Positions 1 to 6,140 of a stretch of 19,015 nucleotides of DNA are shown in pieces. The translations under genes and the position numbers were made by a program. Positions within the stretch are counted from its first letter, which is position 1, and every line of letters starts with the position of its first letter. Source of the DNA: CAZCWM01 sp964622625 (GTDB lineage Bacteria; Planctomycetota; Phycisphaerae; Phycisphaerales; Phycisphaeraceae); NCBI GenBank assembly GCA_964622625.1, contig CAZUUQ010000052.1:1-19015 (forward strand). The letters run 5' to 3'. Under the pieces are notes generated by a model that did not search any database, had not been told where the DNA came from, and saw only the letters and a program-made list of their open reading frames with translations.

Positions 1-50
1 AACAGGTCGGCCAGTGAATCGAGAATGTCGCGTGTGCGCGTGTCGTCCAT
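1..50 (-). CDS. N-terminal fragment of an unidentified gene, cut by the window edge
   Basis: An ATG on the minus strand at 50-48 opens a frame reading MDDTRTRDILDSLADL before the window ends. A GGAG Shine-Dalgarno sequence lies at 62-59, 8 bases upstream of the ATG, which is why I believe the start. Sixteen residues are too few to assign a family. The gene lies downstream of the ParA-CBM48 gene on the same strand with a 128-bp gap, so it could be co-transcribed with it. Confidence 0.5.
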   Translation of the reverse strand, partial: MDDTRTRDILDSLADL

Positions 51-178
51 GACACCTGCTCCGCGGATGCGGATGTTGAGCGTGCAGCATGTGGGCCGAT
101 CCCGTCGGCCTGAAATACACCACTGCTCGCGATGGCGGCGGACTGGATCCTCCAGCCTGCCTCATAATCCTGCAGCCG
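51..178. other. Intergenic spacer with one short hairpin
   Basis: This 128-bp spacer separates two minus-strand genes. It holds one perfect inverted repeat at 94-110 (GGCCGA, 5-base loop, TCGGCC). There is no T-tract after it on either strand, so I do not call it an intrinsic terminator. I see no convincing promoter. Confidence 0.4.
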
Positions 179-1549
179 TCATTGCCGGGCCTGCGGCTGA
201 AGCGGCTGCTCGTCAATCTCCACGATGCTGTTCAGTTCGCCGTAGGGATTCGACTCGACGTACTTGTTGTACGGGTCGTGCGTCCACTGGCCGTCGACCA
301 CCAGGCGGTAGCGGTAGCGTCCCGGCGGCAGCTCGATGCAGGCCTCGAAAATGCCCAGGTCGCCATTGCGTTTGAGCGGATGGGTCGATGCCGACCACTC
401 ATTGAAGTCGCCGGCCACCGCCAGTTGGCGGAACTTGCCGTTGGCCGGCTGCACGAAGATCACGCCCTGCGTCGTCTTCCGCACGCCGTAGATGCGGGCG
501 AGCTTGGCGTCCAGGCTCGCATCCCCGGCGGATTGCACCTGATCGGACACCTCTGATGATTCGATGACCAGTGGGGCGGCGTCGATCGGTGCAGCCTGTG
601 TGGCCGGCGCGACCTGGTCAGCCCGCTGCTGCTCGCGGCGGGTTTCGCTCACGTCCGGGTCGGCCGTCAGCCTCGCCGCCAGTGCGGCCGTGCGCCGTGA
701 CAGGGCGCGGGCTCGTTCCACCAGCTCCGCAGCGCGGCTCAGGGCGGGGCTGAGCGCCGTCTCCGTGTCCGTCTGCGCCTGCAGCGGCGGATTGTTGCTC
801 AGCCAGTCGGCCAACTGATCGAAGTCCTGCATGCCCCGGCTCGCGGGGTCGTATTCCGTGATCGCCTGGCCGAAGCTCGCGGCCTCGCGCAGCTTGCTGT
901 TGAAGTGCACCACCACCGGCAACAGCTTCTCTCCGAAATGTCGGCGAAGCTCGCTGAGTATCTCCCGCGCCAGCTTCGTCCGCACGTCGTACATCGTCGC
1001 CAGCACGTTGAAGCGGGCCTGGTGATTGGCCCGCCGTGCCAGCATTTCAATCGTTGCTTCCTGCTTGATCGATCCCTGCAGGGCGAAGTAGCCGGTTTCG
1101 ACCGGCACGATCACCTCGCCGGCGGCGCGCAGGGCATTGAATGTCAGCAGGCCGATCGACGGCGGGCAGTCGATGATGCAGATGTCGTAGTTGTCCGCCA
1201 CGGTGCTGAGTACCTGCACGAGCCGCCGGTCACGGTCGGGCGCGTCGGCCAGCTCCTGCTCGATGCCCGCAAGCGCCATCGACGCCGGCGCCAGGTCAAG
1301 ATGACGCGCGATCTGCCAGGTGATATCACTGACCGACGCGCTGCCGTCGAAGCCGGCCTTGAGCACCTGGGCGATGCAGCGTTCGATCTGGGCTTCGGGC
1401 ACGGCAAGGCCCAGCGCACAGTGGCCCTGCGGATCCATGTCGACCAGGAGCGTACGCTGACCCTTGCTGGCGAACACGGCCGCGAGGTTGATGGCGACGG
1501 TGGTCTTGCCGCAGCCGCCTTTCTGATTGATGATGGCGATGGTGCGCAC
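179..1549 (-). CDS. ParA/MinD-type ATPase fused to a C-terminal glycogen-binding (CBM48/AMPK-beta-like) domain
   Basis: The protein is 456 aa. Residues 1-255 are a ParA-family P-loop ATPase: deviant Walker A KGGCGKTT at 10-17 with signature Lys10, DMDPQG at 37-42, and Walker B IIDCPPS ending near 131. Such ATPases dimerise on ATP and bind DNA or cargo to position chromosomes, plasmids or protein complexes. Residues about 255-355 are an Ala/Arg/Gln-rich linker. Residues about 365-445 match the AMPK-beta glycogen-binding module: VAGDFNEW, then LPPGRYRYRLVVDGQW, then HDP and the terminal NPYGELNSIVEI. Both sugar-stacking tryptophans appear to be kept. The start is GTG at 1549, supported by AAAGGG at 1562-1557 with a 7-base spacer. 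No parB lies beside it, so this is probably not a plasmid-type parAB pair. The ATPase and CBM calls are secure; positioning glycogen or another polyglucan-linked cargo is only inference. Confidence 0.9.
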   Translation of the reverse strand: MRTIAIINQKGGCGKTTVAINLAAVFASKGQRTLLVDMDPQGHCALGLAVPEAQIERCIAQVLKAGFDGSASVSDITWQIARHLDLAPASMALAGIEQELADAPDRDRRLVQVLSTVADNYDICIIDCPPSIGLLTFNALRAAGEVIVPVETGYFALQGSIKQEATIEMLARRANHQARFNVLATMYDVRTKLAREILSELRRHFGEKLLPVVVHFNSKLREAASFGQAITEYDPASRGMQDFDQLADWLSNNPPLQAQTDTETALSPALSRAAELVERARALSRRTAALAARLTADPDVSETRREQQRADQVAPATQAAPIDAAPLVIESSEVSDQVQSAGDASLDAKLARIYGVRKTTQGVIFVQPANGKFRQLAVAGDFNEWSASTHPLKRNGDLGIFEACIELPPGRYRYRLVVDGQWTHDPYNKYVESNPYGELNSIVEIDEQPLQPQARQ

Positions 1550-1867
1550 GGCCGTGCCCTTTCATCCGTGAAACGGACAACGAAGCGAACGGAGCAGACG
1601 AACGTGGCTTCGCTTTCGTCTTGCCGGACCGGCCTGTCGCACCAGCCCGTCGCACGCGGGCTTGCGAGCGCGTCGGCCCATCGCGTTCCATCACGCGGCC
1701 GACGTTCACGAGGCAGGTGGACAAGGCCCGCAGGCCGCAAGCCACTGTCGTCTGTTATCGGGGTCTGCTCGCTCAACCCTTGAATATCAATATTGATACG
1801 GGGGTTCGCCGGCCGCGTCAGGACTGACACGCTGGCCGCCGCCCCCCCCCCGGTGCGTCCCCATACA
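1550..1867. other. Divergent intergenic region between parA-CBM48 and maf-lpxK
   Basis: This 318-bp stretch must hold the promoters for both divergent genes. It contains the ParA ribosome binding site (1557-1562), a 14-bp perfect palindrome (1785-1798) that is strikingly AT-rich for this DNA, and a run of ten C at 1842-1851 just before the Maf start. No recognisable -35/-10 pair and no gene-like open frame was found. Confidence 0.5.
1785..1798. promoter_or_regulatory. 14-bp perfect AT-rich palindrome, operator-like
   Basis: TATCAATATTGATA equals its own reverse complement and stands alone in about 68% GC sequence. It lies in the divergent region, about 70 bp before the Maf start and 235 bp before the ParA start. 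The form fits a site for a dimeric regulator, but no known regulator motif is identified. Confidence 0.4.
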
Positions 1868-3667
1868 ATGCCCGCCATGGCCCCGTCGCCCCGGCCCATC
1901 ACTTTGCCGCCGCTGGTGCTCGCCAGCCGTTCGCCCCGCCGCGCTGCCCTGCTGCGCGATGCCGGCTATGACTTCACCGCCCTTGATCCACCCTTCAGCG
2001 ACCCGCCCGACCCAGGCCGCCACGACCCACAACCCGAAGCCGACGCCGCCAGCCAGGCCCGCATGCTGGCCGAGGCCAAGGCGCGCAGTCTTTGTCAGCA
2101 CAACAACTTGTGGGAGGAAATCGCTGCTTCCCGGCAGACCGGATCGGTGCTGATCCTCGCGGCCGACACGATCGTGGTGGACGCCGCCGGCCGCCGCCTG
2201 GGTCAGCCGGCCGACCGCGAACAGGCCGCGGCCATGCTCCAGCGGCTCATCGACGCCGAGCATCAGGTGGTCACCGGCCTCTGCCTGCTGGAGGCGGGGC
2301 CCGCGGGCGTGGTGCGGCAGGTGAGCTGGGCCGACACCGCCCGTGTACGCATCGGTACGGTGGCGGCCGCCGGCATTGAAGCCTACCTCGACAGCGGCGA
2401 CTGGCACGGTAAGGCCGGGGCCTACAACCTGGCGGAACTGCGGGACCGCTGGCCCTTCCAGGTGGAGGGCGATCCCACGACGGTCGTGGGGCTGCCGATG
2501 GTGCGGCTCAAGCAAGCCCTCGCCGGCTGGGGGCGGGATGACGACGCGCCGCAACGGCGCAGCAGGGAGCAGGGGGTCATCGCCGTGATGAGCGGTGAGG
2601 CGCGGGGACTGCGAGCCGACCTGGCGCGAGCGGCGCTCACATGTCTGGTGCCGGGATATGCCGCGGCTGTGGGATTGCGCAATGCGGCATTTGACGTCGG
2701 CCTGCGCCGTCCGCATCGGCTGCCGCGGCCGACAGTCAGCATCGGCAACATTACCACCGGCGGCACGGGCAAGACGCCCCTGACCATCGAGTTGGCCCGG
2801 CAACTGGCGGCGGCGGGCCATCAGCCGGCCGTACTGCTGCGCGGCTATCGAGGCGGAGACGAACGCGACAGCGACGAGGCGGCGCTGCTCACGCAGGCTC
2901 TGGACGGCATGATCGTGGTCGCCGACGCCGATCGCCGCGCGGGAGCGGATGAAGCGCTGCGTCGCGCGGCAGCCGCGGGGCGGGATGTGACGGTATTCCT
3001 GCTCGACGACGGCTTTCAGCATCGGCAGGTGGCGCGGGATCTGGATCTGGTGCTGATCGATGCGATGCGGCCGCTGGGCTTCAGCCGGCTGCTGCCGCGC
3101 GGCCTGCTGCGCGAGCCGGCCGAAAACCTCCGCCGCGCCGATGCCGTCATCGTCACCCGGGCCGACCAGGTGGCGGCCGAGCACCTGACGAAGATCGACT
3201 CGCTGGTGCAGCAGCTCACGGGCCTGCGGCCGATGGCGCATGTCGCCCACGTGTGGGACGGCCTGGTCGACGACGCGGGTCAGATGCACCCCGTGGCCGC
3301 GCTGCATGAGCGGACGGTGATCGGCCTGTGCGGCATCGCCAATCCCGATGCGTTCGAGGCGATGCTGCGCCAAGCCGGAGCACATGTGCTGGCCATGCGG
3401 TCGTTTGCCGATCATCACCGCTACACCGCGGCCGACGTGCGGGCGGTGGGCGAGCTGGCGCGGCAAAGCGGCGCGGCGCTGCTGGTGATGACTGAAAAGG
3501 ACCATGTGAAGTGGCGACAGGTGGCGGCGACCGCGCAGCAGCAGGGCGGTGAAGGTCTGGCGGCGGTCTGGCGGCCGCTGCTGGCGATCCGCTGGCTTCA
3601 CGGCCGGGAATCGCTGGGTACACTGATGCAACAACGTCTGGGTCAGCCGCAGCACGCGGGCGGATGA
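1868..3667 (+). CDS. maf-lpxK: Maf-like nucleotide pyrophosphatase fused in frame to tetraacyldisaccharide 4'-kinase (LpxK)
   Basis: From ATG 1868 the protein is 599 aa (ATG 1877 is an alternative start). Residues 1-240 are Maf: ASRSPRR at 19-25, AADT at 98-101, GKAGAY at 181-186 and VGLP at 207-210. Maf enzymes hydrolyse non-canonical or pyrimidine NTPs to NMPs. Residues about 241-599 are LpxK, which phosphorylates the lipid A disaccharide precursor at the inner membrane: P-loop GGTGKT at 298-303, RGYRG after it, DDGFQH at 380-385 and a late TEKDHVKW motif. Each half has about its family's normal length, and no stop lies between them. An internal ATG at 2588 opens the LpxK half, with AGGGGG about 11 bases upstream, so a free LpxK could also be made by internal initiation. 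No Shine-Dalgarno is visible before 1868. LpxK implies lipid A-type LPS. No other lpx gene is in the window. Confidence 0.92.
   Translation: MPAMAPSPRPITLPPLVLASRSPRRAALLRDAGYDFTALDPPFSDPPDPGRHDPQPEADAASQARMLAEAKARSLCQHNNLWEEIAASRQTGSVLILAADTIVVDAAGRRLGQPADREQAAAMLQRLIDAEHQVVTGLCLLEAGPAGVVRQVSWADTARVRIGTVAAAGIEAYLDSGDWHGKAGAYNLAELRDRWPFQVEGDPTTVVGLPMVRLKQALAGWGRDDDAPQRRSREQGVIAVMSGEARGLRADLARAALTCLVPGYAAAVGLRNAAFDVGLRRPHRLPRPTVSIGNITTGGTGKTPLTIELARQLAAAGHQPAVLLRGYRGGDERDSDEAALLTQALDGMIVVADADRRAGADEALRRAAAAGRDVTVFLLDDGFQHRQVARDLDLVLIDAMRPLGFSRLLPRGLLREPAENLRRADAVIVTRADQVAAEHLTKIDSLVQQLTGLRPMAHVAHVWDGLVDDAGQMHPVAALHERTVIGLCGIANPDAFEAMLRQAGAHVLAMRSFADHHRYTAADVRAVGELARQSGAALLVMTEKDHVKWRQVAATAQQQGGEGLAAVWRPLLAIRWLHGRESLGTLMQQRLGQPQHAGG
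2546..2560 (+). promoter_or_regulatory. Hairpin in the Maf/LpxK linker, next to an internal ribosome binding site
   Basis: GCGCCG-CAA-CGGCGC forms a perfect 6-bp stem with a 3-base loop in the region coding for the linker. The purine-rich AGGGAGCAGGGGG and the internal ATG at 2588 follow it directly. It may influence reinitiation of LpxK, or may simply be GC-rich coding sequence. Confidence 0.25.
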
Positions 3668-3718
3668 GTGCGAGCGGGGCATGGGCGACGGCCTGTGTTT
3701 CCGATGGACGTCCGGACG

Positions 3719-3736
3719 GGCAGGCCACCACCTGCC
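3719..3736 (+). terminator. Weak hairpin downstream of maf-lpxK
   Basis: GGCAGG-CCACCA-CCTGCC lies 52 bp after the maf-lpxK stop: a perfect 6-bp stem with a 6-base loop. No T-tract follows, so intrinsic termination is doubtful. It could pause RNA polymerase or stabilise the transcript end. Confidence 0.25.
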
Positions 3737-3778
3737 GCAGCGGACAAATCATGGGATTTCCAGTCATGGTGCTGGTCG

Positions 3779-4054
3779 ATGGCAATTGGTAAGCTATGGT
3801 TGATGATGCAGGCTGATCGCCTCGTATCGGCATGGCGGCACGTGCGTCCGATTGCGGCGGCGGCAGTCTTGGCAGGTATGCTGGTTTCGTCCGGCTGCCA
3901 GGATCCGCTTTTTCCCAAGGACGCGCCGCGAAGCCAGTACGCGCGCTATGAAGCCCTTCGCGGCCGCGAGCGCCCGGAGAAGCAGGTGAACACCTTCGGC
4001 CGCGAGGAGCCGGCCCTGCGAGAACGGCTGCAGCCGCTGGGCCGCGAGTACTGA
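3779..4054 (+). CDS. Very small predicted lipoprotein
   Basis: Using ATG 3779 the product is 91 aa. A lipoprotein signal is clear: basic residues (R14, R18, R22 region), a hydrophobic run IAAAAVLAGMLV, then SSGC with Cys40 as the lipidation site. The mature part is only 52 aa, hydrophilic and rich in Arg and Glu (QYARYEALRGRERPE, then PALRERL near the end), without further domains. ATGs at 3803 and 3806 are equally possible and still leave a full signal peptide; a GTG at 3668 would add an unlikely extension. No strong ribosome binding site decides between them. It sits between lpxK and a membrane-anchored amidase-like gene, so an envelope role is reasonable. I do not recognise a characterised family; similar short proteins with a PxQYxRY-type start to the mature part may be common in planctomycetes. 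Confidence 0.7.
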   Translation: MAIGKLWLMMQADRLVSAWRHVRPIAAAAVLAGMLVSSGCQDPLFPKDAPRSQYARYEALRGRERPEKQVNTFGREEPALRERLQPLGREY

Positions 4055-4093
4055 GCGCGGGCGGCGAGTGGCTTGATAGGTTTTTGTTTGTGT

Positions 4094-4107
4094 ACGGCCG
4101 CGGCCGT
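4094..4107. repeat. 14-bp perfect GC palindrome
   Basis: ACGGCCGCGGCCGT is its own reverse complement, 40 bp after the lipoprotein stop. It has no loop and no following T-tract. In GC-rich DNA this can occur by chance; a protein-binding site is possible. Confidence 0.3.
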
Positions 4108-4247
4108 GGTCGCCCGTGAGGCAAAAGCCAAAGTAATGGGCCGAATTGGCCGATGAGTCTAGGGATCATCGCGATCGCGCGAATCGGTTGGGATCGCTCG
4201 CATCTTTCACAGGTGGCCGCGGAGCGGCTGGGACGGGTGCATTCGCA

Positions 4248-4880
4248 GTGCAGTGGCGTCAACCTCCACGTCGGACCATGGTCGTGCTCGGCAGCCTGAT
4301 GGCGGCCATGACGCTGGCCAGCGCGATTCTGCTGACACTGCAGCCTGCGCCGGTGACACCGGTCAGCCATCTGCACCTGTTGTCAACCGAGCGCGCCTAC
4401 GACCCGGCCGGCGCCCTTTTCAAGACGCTGGTGCCTGTTGCGGCCGGGCGGTGGGAGGCCGTCGCCGTGAGCTTCAGCGGTCACCGTTTCGGCTCGGCGC
4501 AGACGGTGGGCATGCAGAACGAAGGCATGGGTCTCGGCGGCCTGGGCCACCACTTCGTGATCGGCAACGGGACCGGTTCGGCTGACGGGCGCATTGACGT
4601 GGGCTTCCGCTGGCAGCACCAGCAGGCCGGCCGGGTGCCCTGGCACAGTCAGCCGCGTGACGGTTCGCCGGCTGCCCGGACCATCCACATCTGCCTGGTC
4701 GGCGATGCCCGCGAGGCCGGCCCGACACGCAACCAGGTCCGCGAACTGGTGTGGCTGCTGCGTCTGCTCCAGGAGCGTTTGCAGATCCCCGCCGAGCGGA
4801 TCGAACTGCTGGACTTGGGGCCGTACACCGTGGGCCCCCGTTTCCCCGTCATCGAGCTGCGCCAGCAGTTGCTTCCCTGA
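4248..4880 (+). CDS. Membrane-anchored N-acetylmuramoyl-L-alanine amidase (Amidase_2/PGRP)-like protein with degraded zinc site
   Basis: From GTG 4248 (GGACGGG about 10 bases upstream) the protein is 210 aa; TTG 4146 and ATG 4278 are alternative starts. A basic stretch (WRQPPRRT) leads into one membrane segment at about residues 11-31. Residues about 65-205 follow the Amidase_2/PGRP fold: GHHFVIG at 100-106, a DGRI turn with GFRW, ICLVGD at 148-153, a PTRNQ helix start, and a C-terminal RFP segment. Active amidases bind Zn through His, His and Cys/Asp. Here the IHHS-like position reads VSFSG (74-78), and the H...TxCPG region reads LLDLGPYTVGPRFP (187-200), so the first and last ligands are missing. 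It therefore probably does not cleave peptidoglycan, but may bind it. The fold assignment rests on motif order, not on a search. Confidence 0.65.
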   Translation: MQWRQPPRRTMVVLGSLMAAMTLASAILLTLQPAPVTPVSHLHLLSTERAYDPAGALFKTLVPVAAGRWEAVAVSFSGHRFGSAQTVGMQNEGMGLGGLGHHFVIGNGTGSADGRIDVGFRWQHQQAGRVPWHSQPRDGSPAARTIHICLVGDAREAGPTRNQVRELVWLLRLLQERLQIPAERIELLDLGPYTVGPRFPVIELRQQLLP

Positions 4881-5158
4881 ACTGATGATCCGCATGTTCG
4901 CGGTATCGACGGCGCAAGGCCACAAGGCGGTATTGGCAGCCACCCGCGGGATCGGGGGGTCAAGTCAGCCCTTGCTGAGGCCGATATGGCCTGCGGCGAA
5001 TTTCGCCTGTAGATCGCGTACAATATTGCATTTCCATGCAAGATCGGGGAACATGGGTTGTGGCCTGCCCGTGCGGCGCGGCGGCGCCCCCCGATGCGGT
5101 GTGCCGAGCGCTCCCGCCTGACGATTCGAATCACCCCCCCAAGGTTGCCGGCTGCTAG
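4881..5158. other. Intergenic region upstream of the kinase gene
   Basis: This 278-bp non-coding stretch holds two inverted repeats around a possible -10 box (4995-5041, annotated separately) and otherwise no open frame with protein-like character. It includes a run of seven C at about 5136-5142. It probably carries the promoter and leader of the downstream kinase. Confidence 0.5.
4995..5041 (+). promoter_or_regulatory. Possible promoter with two flanking inverted repeats
   Basis: TACAAT at 5019-5024 matches a sigma-70 -10 box in 5 of 6 positions. Upstream, GGCGAA-T-TTCGCC (4995-5007) is a perfect 13-bp palindrome covering the -35 zone; no good -35 hexamer is seen. Just downstream, TTGCAT-TTCC-ATGCAA (5026-5041) is a perfect 6-bp inverted repeat over the likely start of transcription. 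The arrangement suggests regulated transcription of the kinase gene, but no regulator is identifiable. Confidence 0.4.
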
Positions 5159-6058
5159 GTGAAACCGCATCTAGATGACATTATGGGTTACGAAGTGCTC
5201 GGCACCCTCGGTTACGGGGCCAAGAGCACGATTTATGCCGTCAAGGACAAGGACAACCACGTCTTCGCCCTCAAACGCGTGATCAAGGAAGAGGCCAAGG
5301 ACCAGCGCTTCCTCGACCAGGCCGTCCTTGAACACGATGTCGCCAGCCGATTCAACAGCCCTTACCTGCGCCAGAGTCTCAAACTGATCCGCAATCGCAA
5401 GATGATGCGGGTCAACGAGATCATTGTGCTCATGGAGTTGATCGACGGCTTCACGCTCGAGCAGCACCGGCCCGATACGCTCGAAGAACTCTGCCGGCTC
5501 ATGCAGCTCGTGTGTCGCGGCCTGCACACCATGCACGAGGCCGGCTACGTCCATGCCGACATCAAGCCCAAGAACATTCTGGTCACCGACAAGCACGCGG
5601 TGAAGATCATCGATTTCGGCCAGAGCTGTCCGGTCGGCACGGTGAAGCAGCGCATCCAGGGCACGCCCGATTACATCGCGCCCGAGCAGGTCAGGCGCCA
5701 TGCCATTACGCCCCAGACCGACATCTTCAACCTCGGTGCGACGATGTATTGGCTGCTGACGCGCAAGCATGTGCCGACGATGATCCCCAAGGGCGACGCC
5801 GACAGCCTCACCACGAGCAAGTCGCGCAAGGCCCGCCCGCCGCACGAACTGAACCCCGACGTGCCCACCGCGCTGTCAAGCCTGGTCATGCAGTGCATCG
5901 AGACGGATCCGGCCAAGCGGCCGGCCAACATGATGTCGGTCCACGAACGCCTCGAGCTGGCGGTCGCTCAGTTCCAGCGGGCGCGCGGTTCGGCCGACGT
6001 CGATGCCGTTGAAATCGCTTCCGACGAAGCGCCGGACACGGCCGAGGAGACCACATGA
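5159..6058 (+). CDS. Soluble Ser/Thr protein kinase (Hanks type, non-RD)
   Basis: The product is 299 aa and phosphorylates protein Ser/Thr residues using ATP. The kinase domain spans about residues 10-270: glycine loop GTLGYGAKSTIY at 15-26, ATP-binding Lys39 in FALK, probable helix-C Glu58, catalytic loop HADIKPKN at 132-139 (base Asp134, Lys136, Asn139), DFG at 152-154 and APE at 174-176. The usual HRD Arg is Ala133, so it is a non-RD kinase and may not need activation-loop phosphorylation. The acidic tail (about 275-299) is unstructured. There is no membrane segment or PASTA/sensor domain, so it should be cytoplasmic. The start is GTG 5159, which keeps residues KPHLDDI before the fold; ATG 5183 is an alternative. 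It lies 82 bp before the toroid/DUF4159 gene on the same strand and is probably transcribed with it. Confidence 0.93.
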   Translation: MKPHLDDIMGYEVLGTLGYGAKSTIYAVKDKDNHVFALKRVIKEEAKDQRFLDQAVLEHDVASRFNSPYLRQSLKLIRNRKMMRVNEIIVLMELIDGFTLEQHRPDTLEELCRLMQLVCRGLHTMHEAGYVHADIKPKNILVTDKHAVKIIDFGQSCPVGTVKQRIQGTPDYIAPEQVRRHAITPQTDIFNLGATMYWLLTRKHVPTMIPKGDADSLTTSKSRKARPPHELNPDVPTALSSLVMQCIETDPAKRPANMMSVHERLELAVAQFQRARGSADVDAVEIASDEAPDTAEETT

Positions 6059-6140
6059 ACCGCCCCAGCGGCGTGCCGGCATGGACCATGGCGCCGACAA
6101 TCTGACGCGGGCCGCCAGGCAGGTCCCACGCCCGGCACCG

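Noticed and set aside
94..110. Hairpin GGCCGA/TCGGCC as a terminator of the ParA gene
   Set aside because: No T-tract follows on either strand and the stem has only 6 bp.
179..1549. Plasmid or chromosome parAB partition locus
   Set aside because: No parB-like gene or cluster of parS-like sites is present, and the C-terminus is a carbohydrate-binding domain.
4153..4302. Small plus-strand frame beginning MSLGIIAIARIGW before the amidase-like gene
   Set aside because: It overlaps the amidase-like gene in another frame, has no ribosome binding site and no known relative that I recognise.
1787..4376. Minus-strand open frames opposite maf-lpxK and the lipoprotein
   Set aside because: Pro/Arg-rich shadow translations; the plus-strand genes have clear family motifs and a lipobox.
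6055..6105. 16-residue frame whose ATGA overlaps the kinase stop
   Set aside because: The overlap looks like translational coupling, but the frame ends at once and does not lead into the toroid gene's frame. Probably chance, though a leader peptide is not excluded.
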